NCBI GenBank assembly: GCA_017469935.1 | Contig: JAFUFL010000009.1 | Location: 1 to 64,000, forward strand | Source of the DNA: Lachnospiraceae bacterium | GTDB lineage: Bacteria > Bacillota > Clostridia > Lachnospirales > Lachnospiraceae | Direction: 5' to 3' | DNA length: 64,000 nucleotides | Shown here: piece by piece, positions 32,131 to 41,115 of the stretch | Position numbering within the stretch: position 1 is the first letter of the stretch | Layout: the number at the start of each line of letters is the position of its first letter | The notes under the pieces: generated by a model | Told to the model about the DNA's origin: nothing | Databases searched by the model: none | Seen by the model: the letters and a program-made list of their open reading frames with translations, nothing else | Program-made: the position numbers and the translations under genes

Positions 32131-32355
32131 GCATTTGCAGTGCTCTTCGGAGCCTGACAAGGAATCCGGTTCAATGCCGGAGCAGCCCCCGCTACTGTAA
32201 GGCAGACGAAATCCCTGCCCGCGGCGTGAAAAGCCGCGGGGGTCACTGGAAAAGCCCGCGGGACGGCGGATCAGCAGATTCGCCGGACTGCGGACACCTT
32301 TTCCGGGAAGACGGGATGTAGGAAGAAGCCAAGCCAGGATACTTGCTGTAAATGC
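32131..32355 (+). promoter_or_regulatory. cobalamin riboswitch 2
   Basis: Near-consensus: GCATTTGCAG (5' P1 arm), AAGGAATCCGGTTCAATGCC, GCAGCCCCCGCTACTGTAAG, GTCACTGG, TTCCGGGAAGACGGG, and the B12 box AGCCAGGATACTTGC (32332-32345) with the P1 return CTGTAAATGC. It controls the second cbiK gene. Confidence 0.95.
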
Positions 32356-32401
32356 GACAGGACGCTTTGTTAGGTGGGAACAGCGGCGGCATGAAAAAAA
32401 T

Positions 32402-32448
32402 GCGGGGGCATTTTCGCTTGTTGCGGAGCGAAAAGCCCCCGCTGTTTT
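32402..32448 (+). terminator. riboswitch 2 expression-platform terminator
   Basis: GCGGGGGC pairs with GCCCCCGC (32402-32409 with 32435-32442), with an inner TTTTCGC/GCGAAAA arm, followed by TGTTTTTG. Confidence 0.85.
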
Positions 32449-32653
32449 TGTACTGTACAAGCTCGCAGGGCGAGCCCTGAACGCGGCAGAAACTATGTTA
32501 AAACTCCCCGGTTTTTAACATGATGAATCCCGGATAAAGGCAGAATTCTTCAGCTGCCTTTTATTCGGGCTGTATTTGTGAAAGGCGGGTATGAAGGAAC
32601 CTTTCGTGCAGTCTGCACATATTGCATTATTTACTGAAAAGGAGGAAAGGAAA

Positions 32654-34333
32654 ATGAGAAGAAAACTGACAGCGGTTGTGGCGGCATCCCTGCTGGCCGG
32701 CATTATCTTGACAGGGTGCGGCGGCAGCGGCGCGCAGAGCGCGGACAGCGCGCCGGACGCGCAGCAGGAAGCGGCAGCGGAAACAACTGTCGGCGGAGAA
32801 AATGAGGGGACGACGGAAGCTGCGTCCGGGAATAAGACGGATGAAGAACTTGCGGCGGAGTGCGCGGCACTGATCGACGCAATCTATGTGCAGGAGCGCA
32901 CGGACACAACGGACGCGGACATCGCGGCGGCAAAGGCAGCATGGGATGCCCTGACAGATGAGCAGAAGGCCATGGTGGAGGGAGAATTTGCGGATCCTGA
33001 CTATTTTGGCCGTGATACCGGAGATGCGTCAGCGGACGATCCACTCAATAAAGATGAGATAGGAGAAAAGGAGATTCTGGTCGTGAGCTTTGGCACGTCC
33101 TTCAATGAGAGCCGCGCGACAGATATCGGGGGCATCGAGAAGGCGCTGCAGGCAGCCTATCCGGACTGGTCCGTGCGCAGGGCGTTTACTTCCCAGATCA
33201 TTATCAACCATATCCAGGCGCGTGACGCGGAGGTGATCGATAATGTCGAGCAGGCACTTGCGCGCGCAAAGGCAAACGGCGTAAAGAATCTTATCATTCA
33301 GCCTACGCACCTTATGCACGGCGCGGAATATGATGAACTCGCCTCTGCGGTGGAGGCCGCAAAGGGCGACTTCGAGACGGTCAGTATCGCAGAGCCTCTT
33401 CTGGGACAGGTCGGCGAGGACAAGGATACGGTCAATTCCGACAAGGAGACGGTCGCGAAGGCCGTCGTAGAAGAAGCCCTGAAGGCGGCGGGATATGAGA
33501 ATCTTGAGGCCGCCGAGACGGATGGGACCGCGCTTGTTTTCATGGGACACGGTACAGCGCATATCGCGAAGGTGACCTACAGCCAGATGCAGGCCCAGAT
33601 GAATGAGCTCGGATATAAGAATGTCTTCATTGGAACGGTTGAAGGGGAACCGGAAGAGACAGCCTGTGACCGGATCATTGCCGCAGTCAAGGAAGGTGGA
33701 TATAAGAAAGTGATCCTTCGGCCTCTGATGGTTGTCGCGGGCGATCACGCGAACAACGATATGGCCGGTGAAGAAGAGGATTCCTGGAAGAGTATGTTCG
33801 AGGCAGACGGCGCCTTTGAGAGCATCGGGGTTCAGATCGAAGGCCTCGGCCGGATCCCTGCCGTGCAGGAGGTCTATGTCGCGCATGCGGGCGAAGTGAT
33901 CGGTACCGCGGCGGACAGTGAAGAGACTGCGGCCGGGAACGAAGAGGCGCAGACCGGCACACCGATCGAGGACGGAATCTACTCGGCGGTATTTGAGACA
34001 GACAGCAGCATGTTCCATGTGAATGAAGCCAATGAGGGAAAAGGCACGCTCACGGTAGAAGACGGGAAAATGACGATTCATGTCAGCCTGGTCTCCAAGA
34101 AGATCCTCAACCTTTATCAGGGAACAGCAGAGGAGGCGCAGAAAGAAGGCGCCGCCATCCTTGAACCTTCTGCGGATGAAGTGACCTACAGTGACGGCAC
34201 CACGGAAGAGGTCTATGGATTTGATATTCCCGTACCGGTGATCGGCGAGGAATTTGACTGCGCCATCGTTGGTGAGAAGGGAACATGGTATGACCATAAG
34301 GTCAAGGTTTCGGATCCTGTATTGGCAGAATAA
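32654..34333 (+). CDS. cbiK: lipoprotein-type CbiK sirohydrochlorin cobaltochelatase, module order B-C-A
   Basis: A 559-residue paralogue of the protein at 25832. The lipoprotein signal ends at LAGIILTGC, a near-ideal lipobox. Module B (~63-130, IDAIYVQER...WDALTDEQKAMVEGEF) is followed by CbiK (~136-422, EILVVSFGTSFNESRATDIGG, QPTHLMHG, FMGHGTAHIAK, VVAGDHANND), and module A (~438-555, DGIYSAVFETDSSMFHVNE...WYDHKVKVSDP) is at the C-terminus. In the first paralogue module A is at the N-terminus. ATG at 32654 has GGAGGAAAGG upstream; the frame from 32591 is too long. Riboswitch 2 controls it. Confidence 0.9.
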   Translation: MRRKLTAVVAASLLAGIILTGCGGSGAQSADSAPDAQQEAAAETTVGGENEGTTEAASGNKTDEELAAECAALIDAIYVQERTDTTDADIAAAKAAWDALTDEQKAMVEGEFADPDYFGRDTGDASADDPLNKDEIGEKEILVVSFGTSFNESRATDIGGIEKALQAAYPDWSVRRAFTSQIIINHIQARDAEVIDNVEQALARAKANGVKNLIIQPTHLMHGAEYDELASAVEAAKGDFETVSIAEPLLGQVGEDKDTVNSDKETVAKAVVEEALKAAGYENLEAAETDGTALVFMGHGTAHIAKVTYSQMQAQMNELGYKNVFIGTVEGEPEETACDRIIAAVKEGGYKKVILRPLMVVAGDHANNDMAGEEEDSWKSMFEADGAFESIGVQIEGLGRIPAVQEVYVAHAGEVIGTAADSEETAAGNEEAQTGTPIEDGIYSAVFETDSSMFHVNEANEGKGTLTVEDGKMTIHVSLVSKKILNLYQGTAEEAQKEGAAILEPSADEVTYSDGTTEEVYGFDIPVPVIGEEFDCAIVGEKGTWYDHKVKVSDPVLAE

Positions 34334-34414
34334 TACATGGGGATGGCTCAGTCTTTGTAACCGAATCACGAAAAGCGTAACGGAGCGGATGCAAAGCTGA
34401 TGCATGAATAGCGA

Positions 34415-34466
34415 ACACAGACCGGTGCAAGTGATATGTTCACACCGTGCACCGGTCCTGTGTTTT
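34415..34466 (+). terminator. Rho-independent terminator after the second cbiK
   Basis: ACACAG-ACCGGTGCA pairs with TGCACCGGT-C-CTGTGT (34415-34429 with 34448-34463), followed by TTTT. Confidence 0.8.
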
Positions 34467-34548
34467 CTCCGAGCGGGCAATCTTCCCCCGATCGAATGAA
34501 TTCAGGCGGGAAGTTTCTGCCTCGTAAGGTCTTGCGTTTGCAGTAAAC

Positions 34549-36573
34549 TCAGCGCAGCGCGCTGCCCGAGGCGGTGAAGCGGAGTGTATCGCCCAGCCAG
34601 ATCCTGCCGTAGCCTGTTCCCGCATCGCTGCGGATGAGCTCCTCGCGAATAGTAAGAGGCCCGCGGGCCCCCTGTTTTCTCGCCTGTTCGGCGGCAATGC
34701 GCTTCCCTTCCTTCCTTGCATAGGCAAGAGCTTTGGAGCGGGACGGGAAAGTCCGGCGGCTGTCCCGGGAGATGACGGCCGCGCTCCCGTATTGTTCTCC
34801 GGCAAGAGGATGAAGCGTCACTTCCGTCACGGCGATTACCTGCCCGGAAATGGCGCCAACGGCGTTTGCGACAGAGGCATGATCAGGAAGGACAGCCTGC
34901 GTATGCAGCATCGCGGCAACGCGCGGAAGGAAAATATGGGTGGGAGCGCCCACGCCTATGAGGCCGGCGCGCGTTTCAAAGATCCGCGGGAAGAAATCCG
35001 TGCGGCGGCGTTTGGAAGAGGCCTGGCGGTAGGCGTAGTTGATGAGTTCGTTCATCTGCTCATCAAAAGGCGTATGGGACAAAGAGGGGCACTCGGTGGT
35101 CAAGAGAACGCGCACGAGATTTTTGTACAGTCTTTCCGTGACAAGGTCGTAAGCTTTCACGGTCAGATCTTCTACCGTCTCCGCTTGAGAGCTGCGCGTG
35201 AAAAAGCGGGCGGCATACAGAGAAGCTTCTGTACAATAGCCGTTAAAGTCGCCTTTCAGGTGCATGAAATCGGTGGGAGTAAGGCCGCAGCGCAGGATGA
35301 TGCGTGAGGACTCCAATTTGGAAAAATCAGCGGTATAGACGTCTTCTCCCATTGCGGCGCAGCATGCTTCATAGGAAAGGGGACCGCCTTTAAGCAGACT
35401 GCAGAGCGCAAGTTCAGCCCTGCTCATATTCCCGGAGATCCCGCTTTCCGCGTCTTTGAGCAGGACGAAAAATTCATGCAGCGGATTGACATTGATCCGG
35501 CCGGAGCGGTCCAGTTCCCGCAGCGAATCCAGGACAGAGGGGTACTCTGCAGCCAGGGAGCACAGCGGTTTTACGCGATTTTTTCCAAGAAGGATCTTTC
35601 CGCTCCGGTCGTAGTAGATGCGCGTGTCGCCTCCCAGGCCGAAAGTGTCTACATAAAGGCCCTTGACAAAAGTCTTCCATTCGCCGACCCGGATGCCGTC
35701 GCCGGCGCGCAGGACCTGATGATTTTTGACAATGGCCAGATCAGTCGTCGTTCCGCCCATATCGACTACGACTGCGTTAGCTGCATCGGACAGAGTACAG
35801 GCTCCGATCACACTGGCGGCCGGACCGCAGAGAAGCGTCTCCACCGGGCGCTCTGCCGCAAAGGATTCAGTCATCTGTGAGCCGTCACTGCGGATGATCG
35901 TGATGGGCACATCCAGAGCCAGGGAGGAAAATACTTCCCGGATCGCGGTCATGAAGGCATAGACTACAGGGACCAGTCGAGCGTTCAGAAGGGAGCCGGC
36001 ACCCCGGCGGATCGCGTTCCGGTCAGAAAACAGCGTGCAGCCCAGGATGACGGGCATATTCTGAAACTGCGGGTATTCCCGGATGAGATCCCGCACATGC
36101 CGCTCGCAGGCGCCGCCGTGTTCAGCCGCGTAGAGCTGTACGATACTGACGCAGTCGCAGTCTTTGAGGAAAGCGGGAAGGCTGTCGCGGAGCGCCTCCC
36201 AGTCCGGCTCCTGACTGGCGTCCGGATCCGGCAGCAGGCGGCAGTCGACCAGCATGACATCGTCAAGGGAGAGGAAACCGTAGCTGCGAAAGGTCTGCAT
36301 AAAGACTTTGCGCGACACTCCCAGGAAGATGATCTTTCCTCTCCCGCCCAGATTTTCCACACAGGCGTTAGTCGCCAGCGTCGTGGAGAGAGCCGCCTGT
36401 GAGCATTCCCGGAGCAGATCTTCCGGCATCATGCGCAGTACCTGTGATATTCCGATCTTCAGGTCGTGATGGGTGGTCAGCGCCTTCGCCTCCGTAAGGA
36501 CGCGGCCTGTTTCAAAGTCATAGATCACGGCGTCCGTATAGGTGCCGCCCGTATCAATTCCGATTCCCTTCAT
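34549..36573 (-). CDS. hydantoinase/oxoprolinase family ASKHA protein
   Basis: A 674-residue protein with the Hydant_A N-terminal start GIGIDTGGTYTDAVIYD and later VVVDMGGTTTDLAIV, both ATP-binding ASKHA motifs. The family includes N-methylhydantoinase A, 5-oxoprolinase and acetone carboxylase subunits, but no HyuB-type partner follows. Many clostridial members of unknown role sit beside corrinoid methyl-transfer genes, so a part in corrinoid metabolism or activation is possible but unproven. ATG at 36573 has GGAGG upstream; the longer frame from 36633 does not. Confidence 0.8.
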   Translation of the reverse strand: MKGIGIDTGGTYTDAVIYDFETGRVLTEAKALTTHHDLKIGISQVLRMMPEDLLRECSQAALSTTLATNACVENLGGRGKIIFLGVSRKVFMQTFRSYGFLSLDDVMLVDCRLLPDPDASQEPDWEALRDSLPAFLKDCDCVSIVQLYAAEHGGACERHVRDLIREYPQFQNMPVILGCTLFSDRNAIRRGAGSLLNARLVPVVYAFMTAIREVFSSLALDVPITIIRSDGSQMTESFAAERPVETLLCGPAASVIGACTLSDAANAVVVDMGGTTTDLAIVKNHQVLRAGDGIRVGEWKTFVKGLYVDTFGLGGDTRIYYDRSGKILLGKNRVKPLCSLAAEYPSVLDSLRELDRSGRINVNPLHEFFVLLKDAESGISGNMSRAELALCSLLKGGPLSYEACCAAMGEDVYTADFSKLESSRIILRCGLTPTDFMHLKGDFNGYCTEASLYAARFFTRSSQAETVEDLTVKAYDLVTERLYKNLVRVLLTTECPSLSHTPFDEQMNELINYAYRQASSKRRRTDFFPRIFETRAGLIGVGAPTHIFLPRVAAMLHTQAVLPDHASVANAVGAISGQVIAVTEVTLHPLAGEQYGSAAVISRDSRRTFPSRSKALAYARKEGKRIAAEQARKQGARGPLTIREELIRSDAGTGYGRIWLGDTLRFTASGSALR

Positions 36574-36726
36574 AGTTACCTCCATGCCGGAGCATTGTAA
36601 GCAAGGCGAGAGCGGTCCGCTGCCGCGGGCCATGCCATAGTTTGCGGGTACCTACCACAGAGTAATATATCTGTACCTTCGGATTTTGTAATTTTTATGA
36701 CGGAATGGGAAAAAGAGGAAGCGCAA

Positions 36727-36867
36727 ATGAAAAAAGACAAAGAAATTACAAGACCGGAGTTCTTTGTTCCGGAACCGGGAGGCAGGGCTTCTTACAATAA
36801 AGGGGACAACGGGATTGACATGTTCTATAATACAGGAGGGATGACTTCTGCCTGCAGGCAGTCATAA
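36727..36867 (+). CDS. possible small protein or leader peptide before cobT, 46 residues
   Basis: ATG at 36727 lies six bases after AGAGGAA and opens a 46-codon frame ending at TAA 36865-36867, eight bases before the cobT start. The product is polar (MKKDKEITRPEFFVPEPGG... ending SACRQS), with no signal peptide. An in-frame ATG at 36697 would add ten residues. It may be a leader whose translation couples to cobT, or a chance frame. It was found by reading the sequence and has no recognised family. Confidence 0.35.
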   Translation: MKKDKEITRPEFFVPEPGGRASYNKGDNGIDMFYNTGGMTSACRQS

Positions 36868-36874
36868 GACACAA

Positions 36875-38083
36875 ATGGTACCGGCGGCGGATGAAAGGCA
36901 GAAAATCAAAATGAGAGTACGATCAGAAGAAAAACTTGCCCTTGAAATGGAAAAGATCAGGGGAATGGACGTCAAAGCGCAGCAGGCAGCAGCAGAGTAT
37001 GTACAGTCTCTGGCGGCGCCGCCCGGGAGCCTGGGAAAGCTTACGGATCTCGCCGTGCAGCTGGCCGGCATCACGGGAAAAGTAAAGAATACCGTGGACA
37101 GACGGCGTATTATAGTGATGTGTGCCGACAACGGGGTCGTCGCAGAGGGAGTCTCTGCCACGCCCCCGGTCGTGACACTCTCCCAGGCAGTCAATATGAC
37201 GAGGTACCTGACGGGAATGTCAACACTGGCCGCCCATTTCGGAGATGAAGTGGAGGTCGTGGACGTGGGGATTTCGACCGTCTATTGTACGGGGGACAGT
37301 TCCCGGAATGAAAACGGATCTGCGGCCCGGCAGGGAGAAAAGATCCTTCAGCGCAGAATCCGGCGCGGCACAGGGAACATTGTCAGAGAAGCCGCCATGA
37401 CCCGGGAACAGGCGGTCGAGGCCATCCTCGTGGGCATTGAGCGGGCGCGGCAGGCTTATGAGGACGGCATCAATGTGATCGGCGTCGGAGAGATGGGAAT
37501 CGGGAATACGACGACTTCCTCGGCCGTGCTGGCGGCGCTGACAGGCCTGCCCGCAGAGGAAGTGACCGGCCGCGGGGGAGGGCTGACAGACGCCGCTTTC
37601 GCCAAAAAGAAAGCGGTGATCTCCCGGGCACTTTTACTGCACGGATTTACTCCCGGCTCGGACCCGGACCCGATTGACGTCCTGTCCAAAGTCGGAGGTC
37701 TGGATCTCGCGGCCATGTGCGGCGTCTATCTGGGAGCTGCCATCTGCAGGATCCCTGTCGTGATCGACGGATTTATTTCCATAGTCGCGGCACTCTGTGC
37801 GGGACGGCTCTGTGAGACATCGAAGGCGTATATGTTCCCCTCCCATCTCTCAGAGGAGATCGGATATATGCGCGCGGCGCAGGAACTGCAGGTGGATCCC
37901 TGGCTTCATCTGAACATGCGTCTGGGAGAAGGCAGCGGGTGCCCGCTCGCATTTATGATCATCGAGTCCGCCTGTGCTCTGATGAATAAAATGGCAACTT
38001 TCGAAAAAGCGCGGATCGACGACGGTTATCTGGCCGATCTGCGGCAGATGCAGCGCGACGACAGGCCGCCCTGCGATTCTTGA
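36875..38083 (+). CDS. cobT: nicotinate-nucleotide--dimethylbenzimidazole phosphoribosyltransferase
   Basis: CobT activates the lower-ligand base by forming alpha-ribazole phosphate. The 402-residue protein has the family stretches LAAPPGSLGKLTDLAVQLAG, VMCADNGVVAEGVS, GEMGIGNTTTSSAVLAAL and LGEGSGCPLAF, where the Glu is the catalytic base. Its length exceeds the usual ~350 because of a charged N-terminal extension (a second start, ATG 36911, is possible) and a charged insert near residue 150 (SSRNENGSAARQGEK). It heads the first cob block. No bluB or bza genes are seen. Confidence 0.92.
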   Translation: MVPAADERQKIKMRVRSEEKLALEMEKIRGMDVKAQQAAAEYVQSLAAPPGSLGKLTDLAVQLAGITGKVKNTVDRRRIIVMCADNGVVAEGVSATPPVVTLSQAVNMTRYLTGMSTLAAHFGDEVEVVDVGISTVYCTGDSSRNENGSAARQGEKILQRRIRRGTGNIVREAAMTREQAVEAILVGIERARQAYEDGINVIGVGEMGIGNTTTSSAVLAALTGLPAEEVTGRGGGLTDAAFAKKKAVISRALLLHGFTPGSDPDPIDVLSKVGGLDLAAMCGVYLGAAICRIPVVIDGFISIVAALCAGRLCETSKAYMFPSHLSEEIGYMRAAQELQVDPWLHLNMRLGEGSGCPLAFMIIESACALMNKMATFEKARIDDGYLADLRQMQRDDRPPCDS

Positions 38084-38095
38084 AGTGACAATACT

Positions 38096-39673
38096 ATGGC
38101 AAAAGCAATCATGATACAGGGGACGATGTCGGGCGTCGGAAAGAGCCTTCTGACGGCCGGACTGTGCAGAATCTTCAAGCAGGACGGATATCGTGTCGCC
38201 CCGTTTAAAGCACAGAATATGGCGCTCAACTCCTTCGTTACCGAGGATGGGCTTGAGATGGGCCGCGCCCAGGTCATGCAGGCGGAGGCTGCGGGAACGG
38301 CGCCGGATGTCCGCATGAATCCCATCCTGCTCAAGCCCACGACGGACACGGGGTCGCAGGTCATTGTGCGGGGAGAGATCCTGGGTAATATGGACGCGCG
38401 GAAGTATTTCTCTTATAAAAAGAGCCTGATGCCGACCGTGCTTGAGGCTTATTACGCGCTGGACGCAGAATACGATATCATTGTGATCGAAGGAGCGGGC
38501 AGCCCTGCCGAGATCAATTTAAAAGCGGATGATATTGTCAACATGGGCCTGGCAAAGGAGATCGCCTCGCCGGTCCTTCTGGCGGGAGACATTGACCGCG
38601 GCGGCGTCTTTGCCCAGCTTCTCGGCACACAGATGCTGTTGGAGCCGGAGGAGCAAAAACTCCTCAAGGGATTTATCATCAACAAATTCCGCGGGGATAA
38701 AACGATCCTCATGCCGGGCGTTTCGATGATCGAGGAGCGCGGCGGCGTGCCGGTAGTCGGGGTGGTGCCCTTTATGCAGCTCGATCTTGATGACGAAGAC
38801 TCTCTGGCGCCGCGACTGACGCAGACCAATCGCCCGCCGGCGGGAAAACCCGTGGAGATCGCCGTTATCCGGCTGCCGCATCTGTCCAATTTCACGGATT
38901 TCAATGTTTTTTCCAGAATTCCGGAAGTCGACCTGCGCTATGTTTCCAAGCCGGACGCGCTCGGAGCCCCGGACATGGTAATTCTTCCGGGGACCAAAAA
39001 CACGATGGGCGACCTGCGCTGGCTGCGTGAAAGCGGCATGGCGGCGGCAGTGACAGAGCTGTGCGGGCAGGGATGCGTGCTCTTCGGCGTCTGCGGCGGC
39101 TACCAGATGCTGGGCAGATCGATTGCGGATCCGGACGGGACGGAAGAGGGCGGAAGGGCAGACGGGCTGTCATTTCTTAATACGGAAACCGTGTTCTCGA
39201 ATGAAAAAAGGCGCACCCGCGTTCACGGCAGGATTGAGGATATTCCCGGGGCGCTGGGACCTCTTTCCGGGATGGAGATCGAGGGATATGAGATCCATAT
39301 GGGACGGACGGCGCACAGAGCGGATGAAAGCGGCTCGGGAGAAGCAGAGGGGGCCGGGGGCAAGGCCTTCAGCATGATACGGGAGCGGCACACAGGGACA
39401 CTGTCGAAGGACGGCTTCTGTTGCGGGAACGTTTACGGCACTTATGTCCACGGCATTTTCGATGCGCCGGGTATTGCCCGCAGGATCGCGCAGATCCTGG
39501 AAGAGCGGAAAGGAATCGTGAGAAGCATGAGTCAGAAGGAGCGCCAGGCGCCGGGATCCGACAATCAGGCCTGCAAAGAGGTTCAGTATGATCTTTTGGC
39601 GCAGACGATGCGCGAGCATCTGGATATGGAGCGGATTTATGAGATTCTTGAGGAAGGCGGAGCAGTAAGATGA
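38096..39673 (+). CDS. cbiP: cobyric acid synthase
   Basis: A 525-residue ATP-dependent glutamine amidotransferase that amidates side chains b, d, e and g of adenosylcobyrinate diamide. The N-terminal P-loop-like domain starts MIQGTMSGVGKSLLTAGL and contains KAQNMALNSFVTEDGLEMGR. The class I glutaminase domain has FGVCGGYQMLG (nucleophile Cys) and GTYVHGIFD (His). An acidic Gly-rich insert lies near residue 420. It follows cobT by 12 bases and overlaps cbiC by four. Confidence 0.95.
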   Translation: MAKAIMIQGTMSGVGKSLLTAGLCRIFKQDGYRVAPFKAQNMALNSFVTEDGLEMGRAQVMQAEAAGTAPDVRMNPILLKPTTDTGSQVIVRGEILGNMDARKYFSYKKSLMPTVLEAYYALDAEYDIIVIEGAGSPAEINLKADDIVNMGLAKEIASPVLLAGDIDRGGVFAQLLGTQMLLEPEEQKLLKGFIINKFRGDKTILMPGVSMIEERGGVPVVGVVPFMQLDLDDEDSLAPRLTQTNRPPAGKPVEIAVIRLPHLSNFTDFNVFSRIPEVDLRYVSKPDALGAPDMVILPGTKNTMGDLRWLRESGMAAAVTELCGQGCVLFGVCGGYQMLGRSIADPDGTEEGGRADGLSFLNTETVFSNEKRRTRVHGRIEDIPGALGPLSGMEIEGYEIHMGRTAHRADESGSGEAEGAGGKAFSMIRERHTGTLSKDGFCCGNVYGTYVHGIFDAPGIARRIAQILEERKGIVRSMSQKERQAPGSDNQACKEVQYDLLAQTMREHLDMERIYEILEEGGAVR

Positions 39674-40311
39674 TCGAGCTGGAACATGTTCTCCCGGAAG
39701 ATATTGAGAAGACAAGCTTTCGGATCATTGAGCAGGAAGTAAGCAGAACGGGCAGGACGATCGATGAGGAGTACAGACATGTGATCCTTCGCGTGATTCA
39801 TACAACGGCGGACTTTGAATACCTGGACACGCTGTGTTTCAGTGAAAAGGTAATGGAAAAGGCCGCGGCGGCCATTTGCCGGGGAGCCCACATCGTTACA
39901 GATACGACGATGGCCATGTCAGGGATCAACAAGAGAAAGCTGGCATCTTTTGGCGGAGAGGCACACTGCTTTATCGCGGATCCGGACGTCGCGGAAGCGG
40001 CGAACAGGATGGGGACGACCCGCTCTGCCGCCGCCGTGGTCAAGGCCGTGCGCATGGCAAAAGAGAGAAAGATCCCGCTGATCTTTGCCGTCGGAAACGC
40101 TCCGACCGCGCTCATAGCACTGGAAGAGCAGATCCGCCTGGGCTTTATGCCGGAGCTTGTCATTGCGGTGCCGGTAGGCTTTGTCAATGTCGTGCCCGCC
40201 AAGGAGCGCATTATGGCCGCGGGCGCGCCCTATATCTGCAGCCGCGGCAGAAAGGGCGGCAGCAATGTAGCCGCCGCGATCTGCAACGCGATCCTTTACA
40301 CAATTGCCTGA
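39670..40311 (+). CDS. cbiC: cobalt-precorrin-8 methylmutase
   Basis: A 213-residue enzyme that moves the C11 methyl to C12 to give cobyrinate. RVIHTTADFEY carries the catalytic His, and AGAPYICSRGRKGGSNVAAA is the conserved C-terminus. The length is normal. The ATGA overlap with cbiP shows coupled translation. Confidence 0.95.
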   Translation: MIELEHVLPEDIEKTSFRIIEQEVSRTGRTIDEEYRHVILRVIHTTADFEYLDTLCFSEKVMEKAAAAICRGAHIVTDTTMAMSGINKRKLASFGGEAHCFIADPDVAEAANRMGTTRSAAAVVKAVRMAKERKIPLIFAVGNAPTALIALEEQIRLGFMPELVIAVPVGFVNVVPAKERIMAAGAPYICSRGRKGGSNVAAAICNAILYTIA

Positions 40312-40356
40312 GGGCAGGGCGCCGGTTTCAAAAGGCAGGCACGAGGGGTAAAAACA

Positions 40357-41115
40357 ATGGTTCATTTTGTTGGAGCGGGATCCGGCGCGCCGGATCTGAT
40401 AACGGTGCGGGGACTTAAACTCATTAAAGAGGCAGATGTCATTATATACGCCGGCTCACTGGTCAACCCCGCGCTCCTGAAGGAAAAAAAAGGCAGCTGC
40501 CGCGTATATGACAGCGCGAAGATGACGCTGGAAGAGGTGACGGGCGTGATGCGGGAGGCGGAAGCGAAGGGCCTTATGACCGTCCGTCTGCATACGGGAG
40601 ACCCCTGTATCTACGGCGCGGTCAGGGAGCAGATGGATCTGTTGGAAGAGGAGGGAATTCCTTATGATTCCACGCCCGGCGTGAGCGCCTTCTGCGGCGC
40701 GGCAGCGGCGATGGATATGGAGTATACACTGCCGGGAGTCTCCCAGAGCGTGATCATCACGCGTATGGCAGGCCGTACGCCGGTGCCGGAGAAGGAATCG
40801 ATCGAATCCCTCGCGGCGCATAATTCGACGATGGTGATATTCCTGAGCACAGGGATGCTGGAGGAACTCAGCGGCCGACTGATTGCGGGCGGTTTCGCAC
40901 CGAGTACGCCGGCGGCGATCGTTTACAAGGCGACATGGCCGGAGGAAGAAAAGTATACCTGCACGGTGCAGTCTCTGGCACAGACGGCAGCGGCGCACGG
41001 CATTACAAAGACAGCGCTCATCATTGTCGGAGATGCTGTCGCCCAGAGCGGATACGAGCGCTCGAGACTCTATGATCCAGGTTTTACGACACAGTTCAGG
41101 AAGGCATCTGAGTAA
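40357..41115 (+). CDS. cbiF: cobalt-precorrin-4 C11-methyltransferase
   Basis: A 252-residue SAM-dependent tetrapyrrole methylase. It has VHFVGAGSGAPDLITVRG at the N-terminus, YAGSLVNPALL, RLHTGDPCIYGAVREQMD and GVSAFCGAAAAMDMEYTLPG, the last two characteristic of CbiF/CobM. Its TAA stop is immediately followed by the ATG of the substrate-binding protein gene, linking corrin synthesis and import in one operon. Confidence 0.95.
   Translation: MVHFVGAGSGAPDLITVRGLKLIKEADVIIYAGSLVNPALLKEKKGSCRVYDSAKMTLEEVTGVMREAEAKGLMTVRLHTGDPCIYGAVREQMDLLEEEGIPYDSTPGVSAFCGAAAAMDMEYTLPGVSQSVIITRMAGRTPVPEKESIESLAAHNSTMVIFLSTGMLEELSGRLIAGGFAPSTPAAIVYKATWPEEEKYTCTVQSLAQTAAAHGITKTALIIVGDAVAQSGYERSRLYDPGFTTQFRKASE

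Noticed and set aside
33029..34480. 483-residue minus-strand frame opposite the second cbiK
   Set aside because: Shadow of the chelatase gene. It starts within the cbiK terminator and has no motif.
36574..36874. Cobalamin riboswitch upstream of cobT
   Set aside because: No B12 box, no GCC-rich core or paired elements could be found in this gap, in contrast with the two clear riboswitches upstream of the cbiK genes.
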